From: Abelmoschus esculentus
Taxonomy: Eukaryota; Streptophyta; Magnoliopsida; Malvales; Malvaceae
Direction of reading: 5' to 3'
Assembly: GCA_035048815.1 (NCBI GenBank)
Contig: JAUCBN010000014.1
Coordinates: forward strand, 16,909,501 to 16,973,500
Length of the DNA stretch: 64,000 nt
The notes beneath the pieces are model-generated. The model made no database searches, was not told the DNA's origin, and saw nothing but the letters and a program-made list of their open reading frames with translations. Position numbers and translations under genes: made by a program. Positions 11,854 through 24,300 of the stretch are shown here, piece after piece (the stretch's first letter is position 1; each line of letters opens with the position of its first letter).

Positions 11854-13929
11854 TCTTATTAGATCAGTGTCTAAGCTTGTGTAACTTGGTTTGAGTTTCA
11901 TGTTAGTGGTATGCTCTTTCTAAGTTTTATGTTAGTGCTGGTCGTTGCAGTAGCTTGGCTTCATGCCAACACCTTGTACATGTATAATTGAGCTTGTACT
12001 ATGCACAGATTAACTTGCGGCAAAGGAGGTTACAGATTCCATCGGAGCCTTAATTTTGTTGCCTTCTCCTTGTTTCTTTCCTGCAAAATCATCCAGAGGA
12101 ATGTTTTAAACATTCTTTTATCTTGTCGACAGTAGTCACAGCTAGTATCTTAAAAATGTACTATGAGTATTGCTTTGGTCGTTCGCCTCGTTGTTTGTTT
12201 TGAGTTTTGACCCTGTATGTAGTTCCCAAACTTTCTGTGGAGGAACTCGTGATATTTAACTTATGCATCCGTGTTTTTCCCGCCTTCTTTTTCCCTGTCC
12301 TAGTGATATTCTGCAGGGTCGTATGGAAAGCTTCAATTTGCTGATGTTGTTAGAAGGTCTCTCTGATTGAAGCAGCAACAGAATACAGATTCAATTCCTT
12401 TATCCTTGTGTTTTTGAAATTTTCATGTAAACTCATTTTGATTGTGACTTGTGAGATTTGGTTAATGTTGTTTCGGAAATAGTGGATTACTGAGTTGTTG
12501 AATTAATCCTCATTTGTTATTCATATTTCTTATTGACCCTCCATTAAAATATTGGTATCCTTTTGTTCTTTTTATGATTTCATTTGTACGTACGTAGGGG
12601 TGGGTAATACCGGATACCCGGTTAATTTAATTAGAATTGGTCTTGATTTTAGTAATTATTAGGTCTTAAATTCTAAGAATCAGTCCTATTATTAGTGGAA
12701 ATTGGTACTAACATCGAGTAGTTGGTTAATTGTTTTATTAAAAAAATCTGAATAATAGAAGAAAATTTTATATATAAAAAGAAAATTTGATAAAAAATAA
12801 ATAAAAAAACATTATTTATTATAAACAAAAAAACTAGTATTGGATATTTAATATTGATTTTGGTCCTACTATTTGATACCCATCGAGTATCGGATTAAAA
12901 AAATTAAGATCCAATTCTAGTTATAAAAAGACCCATATTTTGGATCTATTCTCAATCCTATCGCAACCATATATTTTTAATCTAGTCTTAATCTTATCGC
13001 AACCAATTAGTGATTATGGTGATGAAGCTATGGACTAGATGGCCATGAGAATACCACAATTGATGGTCGTATAACATTGGTTTCTGTTGCAGAGGTGACG
13101 ATGCCACTACAAGGGGATCTTTCAGAACAGTCTGAAGCTATGGACTAGATGTGTAATTATATGTGTTGTCAGGGAATTAAGTGATGATACATTATAAAAG
13201 AATATATTTAATAGAAGTTGGTTTTAAAATATTCTTGATGACATGTATTTTTTTATAATTTTATTTTTTTTAAAAAGAGAGAGAAAGATCAAAGCGAAGC
13301 CTCCTTTAAAAAATTACAAAATATATGATCCAAAATCGAAAAATTAAGGTATAATAAAATGAATGATCTAATTAATCAATAACATATAATAATTATTTCA
13401 TTAACTATCTGATTATTGTCACGCTTACCTCATTTTTAGTGTCGAAATCTGATCAATTAAAGCGTCAAATAAACCTGTTACCAATGAGCCGTGTCACCAT
13501 GAAAAAAAATTTCGAACTTCTTGTTATCACGTTTACCTCATTTTTTTCCCGTTTATTGACTGTATACATTTGATGTAGATTGTTTCCCATGTGTCAATTT
13601 ATGTGACAATTTAACTCATGATGTCCACATGTCCAATGAGATCTTAATTAGCATATAATAATAATTCAATGATAAAATTAGCTCATGTTGAATTAATATA
13701 TTCACAAGTCAATTTTTGATCATAACGAATTAACATATTCATATATATTATTTATGTTTATTTATCGTCATTTTCTTGATCAGAAGATCGTCAGAAATGA
13801 TATATATATATATATATATTAATCAGTTTTAGATTTTTAAATATTTTAATTTTATTTTTAAACTATAATTTTTATTTTAAATTTATTTTAAATTTTTAAT
13901 ATTTTAATTTTATCATTAAATTAATATTA
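11854..13929. other. 3' UTR and AT-rich intergenic DNA
   Basis: The first ~250-600 bases look like the 3' UTR of the PCFS4-like gene (T-rich, mixed composition). Near 12598-12910 there are degenerate repeat relics containing GGATACCCGG and ATCGAGTATCGG. An 18-bp direct repeat (GAAGCTATGGACTAGATG) occurs at 13024 and 13134. From 13200 on the DNA is very AT-rich. No gene is supported. Confidence 0.5.
13801..13820. repeat. (TA)n microsatellite
   Basis: About ten TA units in a row in AT-rich intergenic DNA. Confidence 0.8.
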
Positions 13930-14202
13930 TAAATTAATTATGTCCCGTGAAAATCATTCCAACCACGTCATTCATGGATCAACCAATCAAAAATATTTAT
14001 TTAATTATTTTTTTAACTCATTATTTTTACCGAGTGAATCTTCACTCGATAAAAACTGTTTTTAAACTTAATTGATAGTAAATATTAGTGAAAAATTCAC
14101 TTGATAAAAAATGATGAGGTGAAAAAAAATAATTAAATTGATGCTTTTGATTGATTGGTCTCATAAATGACGTGATAAAAATGACACATAATATAATTTC
14201 TC
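13930..14202. mobile_element. Probable MITE, family I
   Basis: The right end, reversed, starts GAGAAATTATATTATGTG and has ATCACGTCATTTATGAG inside. The left end has AATTATGTCCCGTG followed by CCACGTCATTCATGG. The interior contains a smaller palindrome (GTGAATCTTCACTC). This matches the elements at 124 and 61260 in layout. The exact left border and target duplication are not clear, so ends are approximate. Confidence 0.55.
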
Positions 14203-15244
14203 CACATTAATAGATCGTTATAAAATGGTTAACCACCGTATTAATAATTATGTGTACTATATAATATCATGATGTAACATAAACATAATAATTTGAAGAT
14301 TAAATTAAAATATTTTAAAAAATTAAAAAATAAATTTAATATAATGATCATAATTTTGAGATAAAACTAGAACGTAAGTTAACTAAATATATTTTATTTA
14401 AAAATATATAAATTAAAAATAAATATTAAAATTAAAATCAATAAATATAATATAATATAAGTATCATTAACATTCGATTAATGATATCATAAATAATATC
14501 CTTATCATATGCTTAAAATAAATATAAGTATTATATATAAATTTGAATATAAAATCTGAACCACATCTTGGATGAGACTTTTCTCCAAATAAATTGTCTA
14601 TCAAAATTGGACCGTCTATCGAAAATAACATTATAAGAAAATTGGGTACGATCAGATGTAACATGTTGGGTTGGGGAAAAAGACATGACATGATGCCAAT
14701 GTGAACGGTCCACATGCAATTATGACTTGCGAATCGGTCGATCCCAAAAAATATAATGTACATGCAAATAAATAAATTAAGATAAATTATATAAATGATC
14801 ACCATATTTTTTGAATGCTTTTATTTTAGTTACTAAATTCTAAAAATTTATATTATAGTCACTAATTGTTTAATTTGTTTTCAGCTTCCTCACTCACGTT
14901 AAAAGTTGTTGATGCGACACATTAGTTTTTATTTTTATTGGATAAAATAATGGGTAGATACAACATTTATTATTTTACTTTCTTCTCGCTCATATTTCGA
15001 TAGTTAGAGTTTAAGAATTTTTAATTTAATAACTTAACTTTTGAATTATTTTATTTTGATTACTCTAAATGATACGGTTAAAATAATTTTTTTGATTTCA
15101 ATACATATTTTTTAAATAAAATTATTTCGACTCAATTACGCTTTATAATTTTAAATTTTATCAAAATTATATTTTAAAATAATTATTTGACTCCATTATA
15201 ATTCTGGTACATATTTTTTTAAAAAATAAGTTATTTAAATCATT
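14203..15244. other. AT-rich intergenic DNA
   Basis: No gene signal. The sequence is strongly AT-rich, with short low-complexity runs and degenerate repeat relics, up to the target duplication of the Mutator-like element at 15245. Confidence 0.5.
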
Positions 15245-15254
15245 AAACTTTTAA

Positions 15255-16700
15255 GGCTTAACTCAGAAATAAGTGCCTAAACTATATACTTTTTCTGAAA
15301 TAGGTGCCTAATGTTTTTTTGGCTGAAATAAGTGCCTAAACCATATATTTTTTCTGAAATAGGTGCCTAATGTTTTTTTTTTGCTGAAATAGGTGCCTAA
15401 AGTTTCATTCTGTTAGTATTTTAAAGTAACACCGTTAAAAAAATTGTTTAAATTTATAAATAGGTACCAAAACTATAACTTTTTTAGATAAGTACCTAAT
15501 TTTTTTTCTTCTAACTTGATCATTTAATTCTTATTTTTAAATAATTCAATTAAAACCTACAACAAATACTCACTCTTCTCGTTACACTCACCTCACGAAC
15601 ATCGAATCTTTCGCTTCAAATTGATGAAGACTTGTTCGTTAACTTAATCGGAATCTTCGGAGTTGGCGGAATCCTTCTCTATTTTCTTTCCCCTACTATG
15701 TTTATCTGCAGACTTCTTGCCTTCATGTTCGGCAACAGCCGAGATGTCCAAGTGGACACCAGGGCCGTTGGTGTTGTAGCTGCTCCCGAGCATGATTAAG
15801 TTGTTAACGGCTTGGAAATTTCTGTTCACATAGGTACTCAATGTGTCAGTGTCACCAAATGAAATCCAATGAGGGTTGCTGGATTTCTCATCCAACTCAC
15901 TTCACATTGTTGCCCCGACATTACTTCCTGCAAGTGCGATAATTCTCACATCATGGTTATCACCATCATCATCTCCGCCCTGACTCGATCCTGGTTTATG
16001 AATACCGCTCACACCTCAAGTTATGGTGGAGACCATATCTTTGATAAGTAATCTCTGCTTATCTCCTTCACTGGATGACTGGTCAGGCTTACTTGATTCC
16101 AGAGGCATTATTTAGCAACACAAAAAAAGAAAGTTGGGTTTGAAAAGGAAGAGATATGCAATGCAGGCGGCCGATGCAGATTTCGGGTTGAAGTCGAAAC
16201 TGAAAAATATTTACATAAGAACAGCCATAAGGCCAAAGGTGCAGTGTTTTGGTATGAAATAAAGCAGTGCCTTCCATGGCGATTCAAGGATTTTAATTTA
16301 TTCCCAGATTAAAGCAGAAGGATTACTTGGTTAACCTCCTGCAGATATATAAATATACTTTCGTCAGTCTCAAGCTCTTTAAGCTTTTAATTTTTATTCA
16401 AGAGATTTAAATGGGAAAAATTATTTTGATAACTCGATAACATAAGATAAAACATTAGGTACTTATTTAAAAAAATTATAATTTAGGTACTTATTTATAA
16501 ATTTAAACAATTTTTTAACGGTGTTACTTTAAAATACTAACGGAATGAATTTTTAGGCACCTATTTCAGCCAAAAAAAACATTAGGCACCTATTTCAGAA
16601 AAAAAAATATATGATTTAGGCACTTATTTCAGCCAAAAATAACATTAGGCACCTATTTCAGAAAAAGTGTATAGTTTAGGCACTTATTTCTGAGTTAAGC
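15255..16700. mobile_element. Pack-MULE-like element with long inverted repeats
   Basis: The first ~265 bases (from GGCTTAACTCAGAAATAAG) are repeated in inverted orientation at about 16440-16700, with similarity I judge by eye to be above 90%. The inverted repeats contain internal tandem units of the type GAAATAGGTGCCTAA. The 10-bp sequence AAACTTTTAA lies directly outside both ends (15245-15254 and 16701-16710), a target duplication of the 9-11 bp length typical of Mutator-like elements. No transposase is visible inside. Instead the interior holds a decayed copy of a host coding sequence (15644-16108). This is the structure of a non-autonomous gene-capturing MULE. Confidence 0.85.
15644..16108 (-). 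pseudogene. Captured host gene copy inside the Mutator-like element
   Basis: A single frame of exactly 155 codons runs from ATG at 16108 (MPLESSKPDQ...) to a final TAA at 15644, interrupted by two TGA codons (after VSTIT and after VGATM). Recognisable pieces are GDKQRLLIKDMVS, VRIIALAGSNVGATM, SELDEKSS and FQAVNNLIMLGSSYNTNGPG, followed by a Lys/Ser-rich tail. This looks like a short uncharacterised plant protein, but I cannot name the family with certainty. Both stops could come from CGA arginine codons by C-to-T change, as expected for a methylated, silenced copy. No intron is evident in the frame, so the source may be a one-exon gene or a spliced transcript. Confidence 0.65.
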
Positions 16701-16710
16701 AAACTTTTAA

Positions 16711-17343
16711 AATTTATATTATATTCACCGAATTTTAATACGTTTTTAATATTGTCTATTATATTACTAAGTTATAGGCATACCCATTCCAACGAACTAA
16801 AGCCGTTTGATTTGCTCCATCAGATATTTGATAGACAATATTTGTAGGCAACAAGAGTTGATGTAGAACTAGAGGAAGATGCCTCCGCAAGAGGATAATT
16901 ATATTCGCTATTAGTAAATTAAGAGATATTATACACTTAAAAATATCAAATATTATGTTTCTTTTAATATTATATATCAATAATATATTAATAAAAATTA
17001 AATTTAATCGATTTATTCAATAATATTCTAGATTCATCTTAATATAGATGCCGAATAAAATAAATTTCTTTGTTTTTTTTTCTTCTAATTTAAGAGTTAA
17101 TGCTTATTTAAAAATCATTAAAAGTTTTGAAATGCAAAATTAAATTTCCAGCAGTGAAAAAATTGAAATTTGTTTAATTCTAAATCCAATCAATCAACCC
17201 TAGCTATAATATCCATTGGTTGATAAAGTATTAAATTCTTATACTACTATTTGTTGATGCTCGGCCCCTTCATCGTCGGTCTCACATGAGGTGAGATTCA
17301 AATTTAATTAGACTCAATAATTCAATATTATGAAATGGTGTGG
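16711..17343. other. AT-rich spacer between MULE and TSB gene
   Basis: No supported gene. A slightly less AT-rich patch at about 16780-16890 has a minus-strand open stretch (QISDGANQTALVRWNG) that may be a gene scrap, but it is too short to call. The last ~100 bases are probably the 3' UTR of the tryptophan synthase gene. Confidence 0.45.
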
Positions 17344-18971
17344 TTAGTATTGCGACACAATGGCAGCGTCTTTATCTCCACGACCGCTGACGTTGACGAC
17401 AACCTTAGTCCCATGGGGTAGAGTAGGACATAGTTTCTCTAGGAAAGCCAATGCATGAGACGCCTCTAACGCAGGAAATATGCCTTCCAATTCGCACAGT
17501 CGTCGATAGGCTGCAAAGGTCACTTCCTGTTAACTACTATCTTTCGATTTTAAAGGAGGAAGAGAAAGAAGTTGCGGTGGCTTACCGTCGACAGCTTCTT
17601 TGTCAGTCGCAGTATGAAACTCGGCTCGACCTGTTTCTTTTAAGAAGCTCACCTCTGGTCCAACCCCTGGATACTCTAGCCTGCCAGTGTCATTTGTTTC
17701 AGTTAATTTCAGACCAAACTTTATAAACTTAGTGTCTTTGATTCGAAAGTAAAGTACGAAGTACGTACCCTACACCAATGGAATGTGGACCCAGAATTTG
17801 TCCTTCCTCATCTTGTAACAGATAACTCATTGCTCCATGGTACACGCCCACATCTCCCCTTGCTAAAGTTGCAGCATGTTTCCCACTATCGAGCCCAAAC
17901 CCAGCAGCTTCGACGCCTATCATCCTTACACCTTCGTCCTTTATGAACTCGTGGAATAAACCTAAAGCATTGGATCCACTCCCTATGCAAGCTACTAGTA
18001 TATCTGGTTTTCCACCCCATTTCTCCATGGCCTGCCTTCTGGTTTCTTTTCCGATGACAGATTGGAATTCGCGAACCATGCTCGGACATGGATGAGGGCC
18101 GACTGCTGTTCCTGTCAGATAATAGGTCGTTTCAAGTTTCCCCACCCACGCTCTTATAGCTTCTGAGCTCGCATCTTTGAATGTTCCATCAACAGGTTCT
18201 ACCCGAGCACCGAGGATTTTCATCAATAGGACATTGGAAGCCTGTTTTTCCATATCCGTAGCTCCCATGAAGATGGTACAGTCTAGATTAAGCTTTGCAC
18301 ATGCGGCGGCTGTTGCAACTCCATGCTGACCTGCTCCGGTGGCTGCCACAATGCTTTTCCGGCCCATCCGTTTGGCAATCATTGCCTGCGCTATGGCGTT
18401 GTTTATTTTATGAGCACCGCCATGGTTGAGATCCTCTCTCTTTAGATAAATCTCCGGTCCTTGGCCTCGACTGTTCTTGTAGTGATTTGTCAACCGCTGA
18501 GCAAAGTATAAAGGCGTCTCTCTTCCGACGTAGTCCCTTAATGCTGTTGCCAGCTCCTCCTGCAACAAACATGCATGCATGATCAGACGATCCATGAGTT
18601 CTAAAGCGACTGGGATTCAATATCAAACATAAACTAACCTGAAACTCAGAATCATGCAAAACCAGGTTAAATTCAGCTTCAAGTTTGCCTAGACAAGTGA
18701 TGAGTGTCTCGGGCACATACTTTCCCCCAAACTTTCCAAATTTCCCTGGAATGGTTTCAAGAATCTCTTTCTGACCAACGGTTTTAACTGATGACTTAAC
18801 CGTTGACATGGGTTTGTTTATAGTCAAAGCGGCGGAATCAGGCCGTGTTTGAGGAATTACGGGTAGGGAAACAACCGAAAAAGCGGCTGTTTTCGTTTCA
18901 GCAGTTGGATGCCTAGTGGAACTCGAAATTATTTGATGGCTGAAGGAAAGAGCATTAGTACCGAAAGCCAT
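17344..18971 (-). CDS. TSB: Tryptophan synthase beta chain, chloroplast
   Basis: Four exons: 18971-18639, 18559-17769, 17680-17586 and 17510-17344. The lengths sum to 1386 nt, 461 residues, normal for plant TSB. The first ~65 residues are Ser/Thr-rich without conserved blocks and look like a chloroplast transit peptide. The mature part begins near GKFGKFGGKYVPETL. The PLP lysine lies in REDLNHGGAHKINNA, the phosphate-binding glycine loop is GSGSNALG, and the C-terminus has VNVSGRGDKDA. The enzyme joins indole and serine to make tryptophan in the plastid, in a complex with the alpha subunit that channels indole. All catalytic motifs are intact. The start ATG at 18971 is the only one upstream of the transit peptide. 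Confidence 0.95.
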
Positions 18972-19047
18972 TATCTATGTTTTTCTTGAAGATTTGTGCT
19001 ACAAATAAGGATGATTTTGTGGTGTAAAGAATTAATGGTGTGGTAGG

Positions 19048-19055
19048 TATTTATA
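19048..19055 (-). promoter_or_regulatory. TATA box of the TSB gene
   Basis: TATAAATA on the minus strand, about 77 nt upstream of the start codon at 18971. Confidence 0.55.
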
Positions 19056-19961
19056 GATTCCAAAAGAAAGGTTGCTGATGACCACACGGAATAATCATGC
19101 GTACGTGAATGCGACAATAGACAGTTAGCCACACATGTTAGCAAAAAGTAAAAAAAAATTATAAATTAATCGAGCTACATGTCCTGAATAACCTTTTTAT
19201 TAATTAGTTTTCAAATCTCTTGATGTTTTGATTTTATCTTGAAACTATGTCTATGGTTTTAGATGGTCTTTAAAATTTTAAATTAGTTCTAGTTTTATTT
19301 AGTAACTATAATCTTCATTTTAAATTAGTCTACAAATTTATGAACGTTATAATTTTATCCTTTAATTATTAATATATGTTAATCATGTTTTATGTTAATA
19401 GATAAGTCATAAAAATTGTTAAATATTACTTATATATATTATGTAATAATATGATATGACATAAATGGTAATATAGTGGTGAAATTATAATGCTCAAAAA
19501 GTTTACGAGACAAATTTGAAATGAAAGTTATATTTTGAAGCTGCAATTAGAATGTTTAAGAATTTAAAGATCAATTTAAGATGAAAGTTATAATTTAATG
19601 ATATGAAATTAATATATTCAAAAATCTAGAGAATTTGATATGTAAAGTAATTAACTCAAATTAATATGTTTCAACAATTAAATGTAGAGATGAAGTTTAT
19701 TTCTTTAAGCATATAAAGCTTTGTTAGATCCCTAAATTTAAATATTTCTCTATTATTAATTACTGAGTTTTTCAGGTTAATCTTTAAATTTATTTATAAT
19801 TAATGTATCTGATCTCATCAAAAATTTGTAATTAATCGTGTTTAGATGAGAATAGTAATAGGATGAGTGACTCTCTAAGAAGCTAAAGTGATTATAGCAG
19901 TATCTGTTCTAAAAAATAATCTCAACCATTTGAGATTGATCACTTAATCACTTTACTACAA

Positions 19962-20030
19962 TTATTAGTGTTCAAACCCGTGACCTGTAGGAACAACAAC
20001 CGTTCCGTTAATTACTAAAACTAAAAAATT
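19962..20030 (-). repeat. tRNA-derived SINE-like relic
   Basis: On the minus strand the sequence contains GTCACGGGTTTGAACAC, close to an RNA polymerase III B box (GGTTCRANNC), preceded by an A-box-like TAGTAATTAACGG about 30 bases upstream. The copy at 22333-22410 has the same order of parts. No poly(A)/poly(T) tail or target duplication was identified, so this is only a relic call. Confidence 0.4.
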
Positions 20031-21174
20031 CGTACAAATTCACGTGGTTTAAATGGTCTTCTTAATTGTTTATCGCATTTTTTTTTTTCCTTTTTCAATT
20101 TACATAACTTGGACCTCGCCAATTCACTTTTCGCTGCACTAACGTTGTCAATGTCACAATCTAAGGGAGGCCTTAAAGAATCTAATTGTGAGAACGGTCG
20201 CAAATAGCCTCATAATTTCATTAGTTGCCGAGTGATAAGCGATAAGTGACCAACAACAATAATTAGAATATTTTTAAAGTTTAATCGTAAATTTAATATA
20301 CTCGTAAAGTTCAATATCTATAACAACATCATTTTAAGCATAAAAGTGCCTAAATTTAAAAATATCTAACTTTATTTAAAATAATCTAAATTTAAACCAA
20401 ATTTTTAATATTACCTTAAGAATAAAATTCTCCAAATATTAACCCAAAAGAATATCTTATTCAAATATCAAACGTAGATTTAAAACAAAAAGGAAAAGTC
20501 TCTTTTAACGTTTAACACGTTTTTTAAATCTTTGTCCTTTATAATCATGAAATGAAAATATACTTTTCAAAGAAAATATACCCGTTTTTGATAAAAGAAA
20601 AAAGGAAGAAAATTAAAAAAAAAAAATGGAGAGGGCGGTTGGCTACCATTCAAAAGAAATCGACCATTTTATCCTAAAATTTAGGTCCCACTAAACGGGA
20701 GAGGACGGTGGGGTCATATGACAACTTTTTTTTAGAAATAAAAATTGAAATTGAAATCGTGATAAAATAATTTTTTAATTCTTAAAAATATATAATTTAT
20801 TTAATCTTTATAAATCTAAATATTTTAAGATAATTTTTTAATAAATTATATTTTCACTATTAAATCTCTTTCATTTTTTAAGAGAAGTAATTTTTAGGCG
20901 ATAAATTACTCTTTGTTAAATTAAACGATGATAACTAAGTTTTTAAATGAAATGTTATCTTAACTAAACATTTATTTTTGAAAATCCACGATTAAATAAG
21001 TCTATAAAATTAAAAAAAAATCTCAATAAGGACATTATTCGAAATTCTATAATTTAGTTTCAAGAGTATTTAACTTTGAATTTTAAGAAAAAGTTCAACT
21101 AAAATATTTTAGTTAACAGTTTGCTTGATTATCACCTAATTTGACATGAGCAGGGATGGACCAACCAAATATTA

Positions 21175-21385
21175 GAAAAAATTATTAGGTGAAATTTGTT
21201 CACCACGTCATCCATAGTCTTAAATGATTAGAATCGTTCATTTTAATTGTTTTAAGGTAAATCATCATCTTTTTCTTACATGTAATTAGTGAGTGGGTGG
21301 TTATTAAGTAATTATTTAAAGATGAAAAATTTTAATTGCTTAGACCATGAATGACGTGGTAAACAAGATTCACCTAATAATCTTT
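21175..21385. mobile_element. MITE, family II
   Basis: The left end reads GAAAAAATTATTAGGTGAA followed by CACCACGTCATCCATAG. The right end, reversed, reads GAAAGATTATTAGGTGAATC followed by CCACGTCATTCATGG. So the terminal repeats are ~45 bp and nearly perfect. Flanks share AATATTA, a probable partial target duplication. Related to the elements at 24301 and 27900. Confidence 0.7.
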
Positions 21386-22332
21386 CAATATTAAAGATGT
21401 TTGTAGATAAAGTTTCACTTATTTCAAAATATTTAATCGCATTGAATGTTGTGATGCTAAATTAATTTTATATATAATTATTTTATATATTAACGAGAAA
21501 ACTATTTTATTTAAGGGTTTAGTTTATGATTTATGAATTAAAATTTAAAAATAATGGTTAAAATTTAAAGTTTGTAAATTATAACTTAAAACTCTCCTCA
21601 TATTACCCTAAATCTTAACCTTTAAACCATGTATTCCTATCCTAAACTACGTAAGCTTATTATTATTCTTAAATTTTATATCTTAAAATTGATATGTTTG
21701 TGATTTTTTAAATTTCTAATACGATGAGTTTACAATATACCTTGCATAATGTTAAACACCACTAACGCGATATACTGCTGAACATTATTAATTTTTTAAT
21801 AAATTTTAAAAATATTTAAAAGTTATGCATAGTATACTACTGAACATCGGCATCTTCCTTATTATGTTCTGTATAATCTATTATATTTTTTATATTATTT
21901 TTAATTAATATATTAAAATCAAATATATCAGAATATTTTTTTTAATATAACAAACTAAAAATCCAGCGTCAAATCAAAGAAATATAAACTGCCAAAGAAA
22001 AATTTACTTCTTCCGGTTACTAACTCGATTGGGTTGTCGAAGATAGCATCTTCGAAAACATCTGATGTGATCGAAATAACGAAGATGACTGAGGATTCGG
22101 AAAGTTTTAGGTAAAATCAGTTAAAATAAAATAAAATAAAGATTATATTAAAATTATTATAAAATTATAGGAATTTTATTATTGATTTTTTGATATATAT
22201 TAAATTTTTTAATATATATCAAAAGATTATTAAATTTTTATAATTTTAAAATAATTATAATATAACTTTATTTTAATCTTATTTTAAAAACTATCATTCG
22301 TTTTTTCTATAATTTTTTTCAATCATTCTGTT

Positions 22333-22410
22333 AGTATTATTGGTGTTCGAACCCTTAACCTTTAAAAATAACAATCGTTCCTCAAATCACTGATGCTAAA
22401 TGACTCATGT
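22333..22410 (-). repeat. tRNA-derived SINE-like relic
   Basis: On the minus strand a B-box-like GGTTAAGGGTTCGAACACC is preceded by an A-box-like TTTAGCATCAGTGAT. Same layout as the relic at 19962-20030. Confidence 0.45.
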
Positions 22411-23798
22411 GTTTTTTTCTGTAGTTTTTTTAGACATGGTTATCCAAAGAGTTTGTATATGTCGAAACTTATAAGTAATTATTTCACCGATGACGATACG
22501 ACGACAGAAGAGGATTGGACTTAGAGTTTTCAATATTGAAGAGAATTTAAGATATTTAATTTTAATATGTTAATTAAATATATTATACAGATATAAAAAT
22601 ATATTAAAACAAATTTTCAGTTTTCTTTTTAAAATAATTTAGTTATAACTTTAGTTTTTTCTTTTAATTTTAATTTTTATTAAAAAATAAGTGATATTCA
22701 ATGATATATTTTGTCAGTGATATTTGATATGTGATGTTTATTTATTTTTTTCTTTCATCGGTGTATTAAATAAAATTTTTACTTTTGATTGGATAGTAAG
22801 GTTTGCACAATTTTATTCGGAGAAATTATTTTAATCCAAGATGACAATTAATGCCTTCATTTATTCCAAAATATTAATTATTAAAAGATTTCCTCATTTT
22901 GTCGGAGTTCGGTTGGAGTAAAATATTAATTATTAAAATATATAAAATATATGTATTAAGAATTGCAAAATATAATATTCTTATTTTTATATTATAATTT
23001 AATAATTTTTAATAATATAATAATTTTATTCTAAAATTTAACTAATATAATTATTAATATTTCACTAAAAATAATAATAATGATTATTTTAATAAAATAT
23101 ACTAGTGTTTATATTTTTTTAGAGAATTGTAAAACAACATAATATTTTAATAATAATATTGATTAAACTTTTGTTATTTAAAAATAATATTATTAAATTT
23201 TTTATAATGAATAATATTTTGTATTACATTTAACATTTGTAACGAATAATTTTTTAAAAATTTAATATGTATAATTTATTTTATGAAAATAGTATTTAAA
23301 ACGTGTTGTTAGTGTATCAAACGAACCTTGTAACAATTATTGCACGCCTAACTTTTACTCTTTTAGGCAGGAAAAATCTTCTAGAACACGATTGATAAAT
23401 TATATTATAAGTTATTTTATTTATAAATTAATTAATTAAATATATTATTTTATATTTTTATTAAGTAAATTTTTATTGATATTTAATATATTAAATTTAT
23501 AAATAAATTCCTTAGATGATAATTGAATTTACCCATGATATAATTTCTTATAGGAATATAATGGAGGAGTATCCACTCATATTTGCCATCCCTAAATCTT
23601 GTAGGCTGTATCTTCTATTATCAATGCCGTCAATTATTTATATTTTTATAGCCCGTGATTGTATATTTATTATTTATAAATACGATCATTAAATACCAAT
23701 TCATTGTCAAAACTTCACCATAAATAAATCGTATTAATCACTTATACTACATAAAAAAATACCGTTAACAAAATATAAAATATTCTTATTAAAATTTA

Positions 23799-24225
23799 GG
23801 ATAAATTATATAACAAACTACTTAATTACGAAGTTGATGTCGAAATGATCATCATTTTTTTAAAAGCGATAAATATATCATTTAATTATTGAAATGATTC
23901 AAATATAGTCACCCGCTGTTAAAAATTATCGAAGTGATGACGTATCAATTAAAAATAAAATGGATCAATCACAAATTTAATCTCTGTTATTCACACATTT
24001 TTTAATTTAGTTCTAATTTTATTAAAATGTGTGAATAGCATGGATTAAATTTGTAATTGATCCAATTTATTTTTAACTAACAAGTCATCACTCTATTAAT
24101 TTTTAACAGAGGATGATTATATTGGAACCGTTTTAATAGTTAAATAATATATTTGTCGCTTTTTAAAGAATGATGATCATTTTTACACCAATCCCATAGT
24201 TAGGTATTTTTTATGTAGTTTATCC
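23799..24225. mobile_element. Foldback (long inverted repeat) element with 9-bp TSD
   Basis: Two ~205-bp arms face each other, beginning GGATAAATTATATAA on the left and, reversed, GGATAAACTACATAAA on the right. They share blocks such as AATGATCATCATT, CTGTTAAAAATTA and ATGGATCAATCACAAATTTAA (left form). The exact 9-bp sequence TAAAATTTA flanks the element at 23790-23798 and 24226-24234. There is almost no unique centre, so the whole element could fold into one hairpin. A 9-bp duplication suggests mobilisation by a Mutator-type transposase. Confidence 0.8.
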
Positions 24226-24300
24226 TAAAATTTAACTATCATTAAATTAATTTTTATTTTCAAATATTATCTACAATTATTATTTTATCTATTTAAAATG

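Larger units (their letters stand above)
19056..23789. other. Gene-poor AT-rich region with repeat relics
   Basis: No gene can be supported. The DNA is mostly AT-rich and low in complexity. Two tRNA-like, B-box-containing relics occur (19962-20030 and 22333-22410). A MITE-type element lies at 21175-21385. A polypurine/polypyrimidine patch and a GC-richer patch lie at 20570-20720. Short frames here (for example minus strand 20021-20203) have no family signature. Confidence 0.55.
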
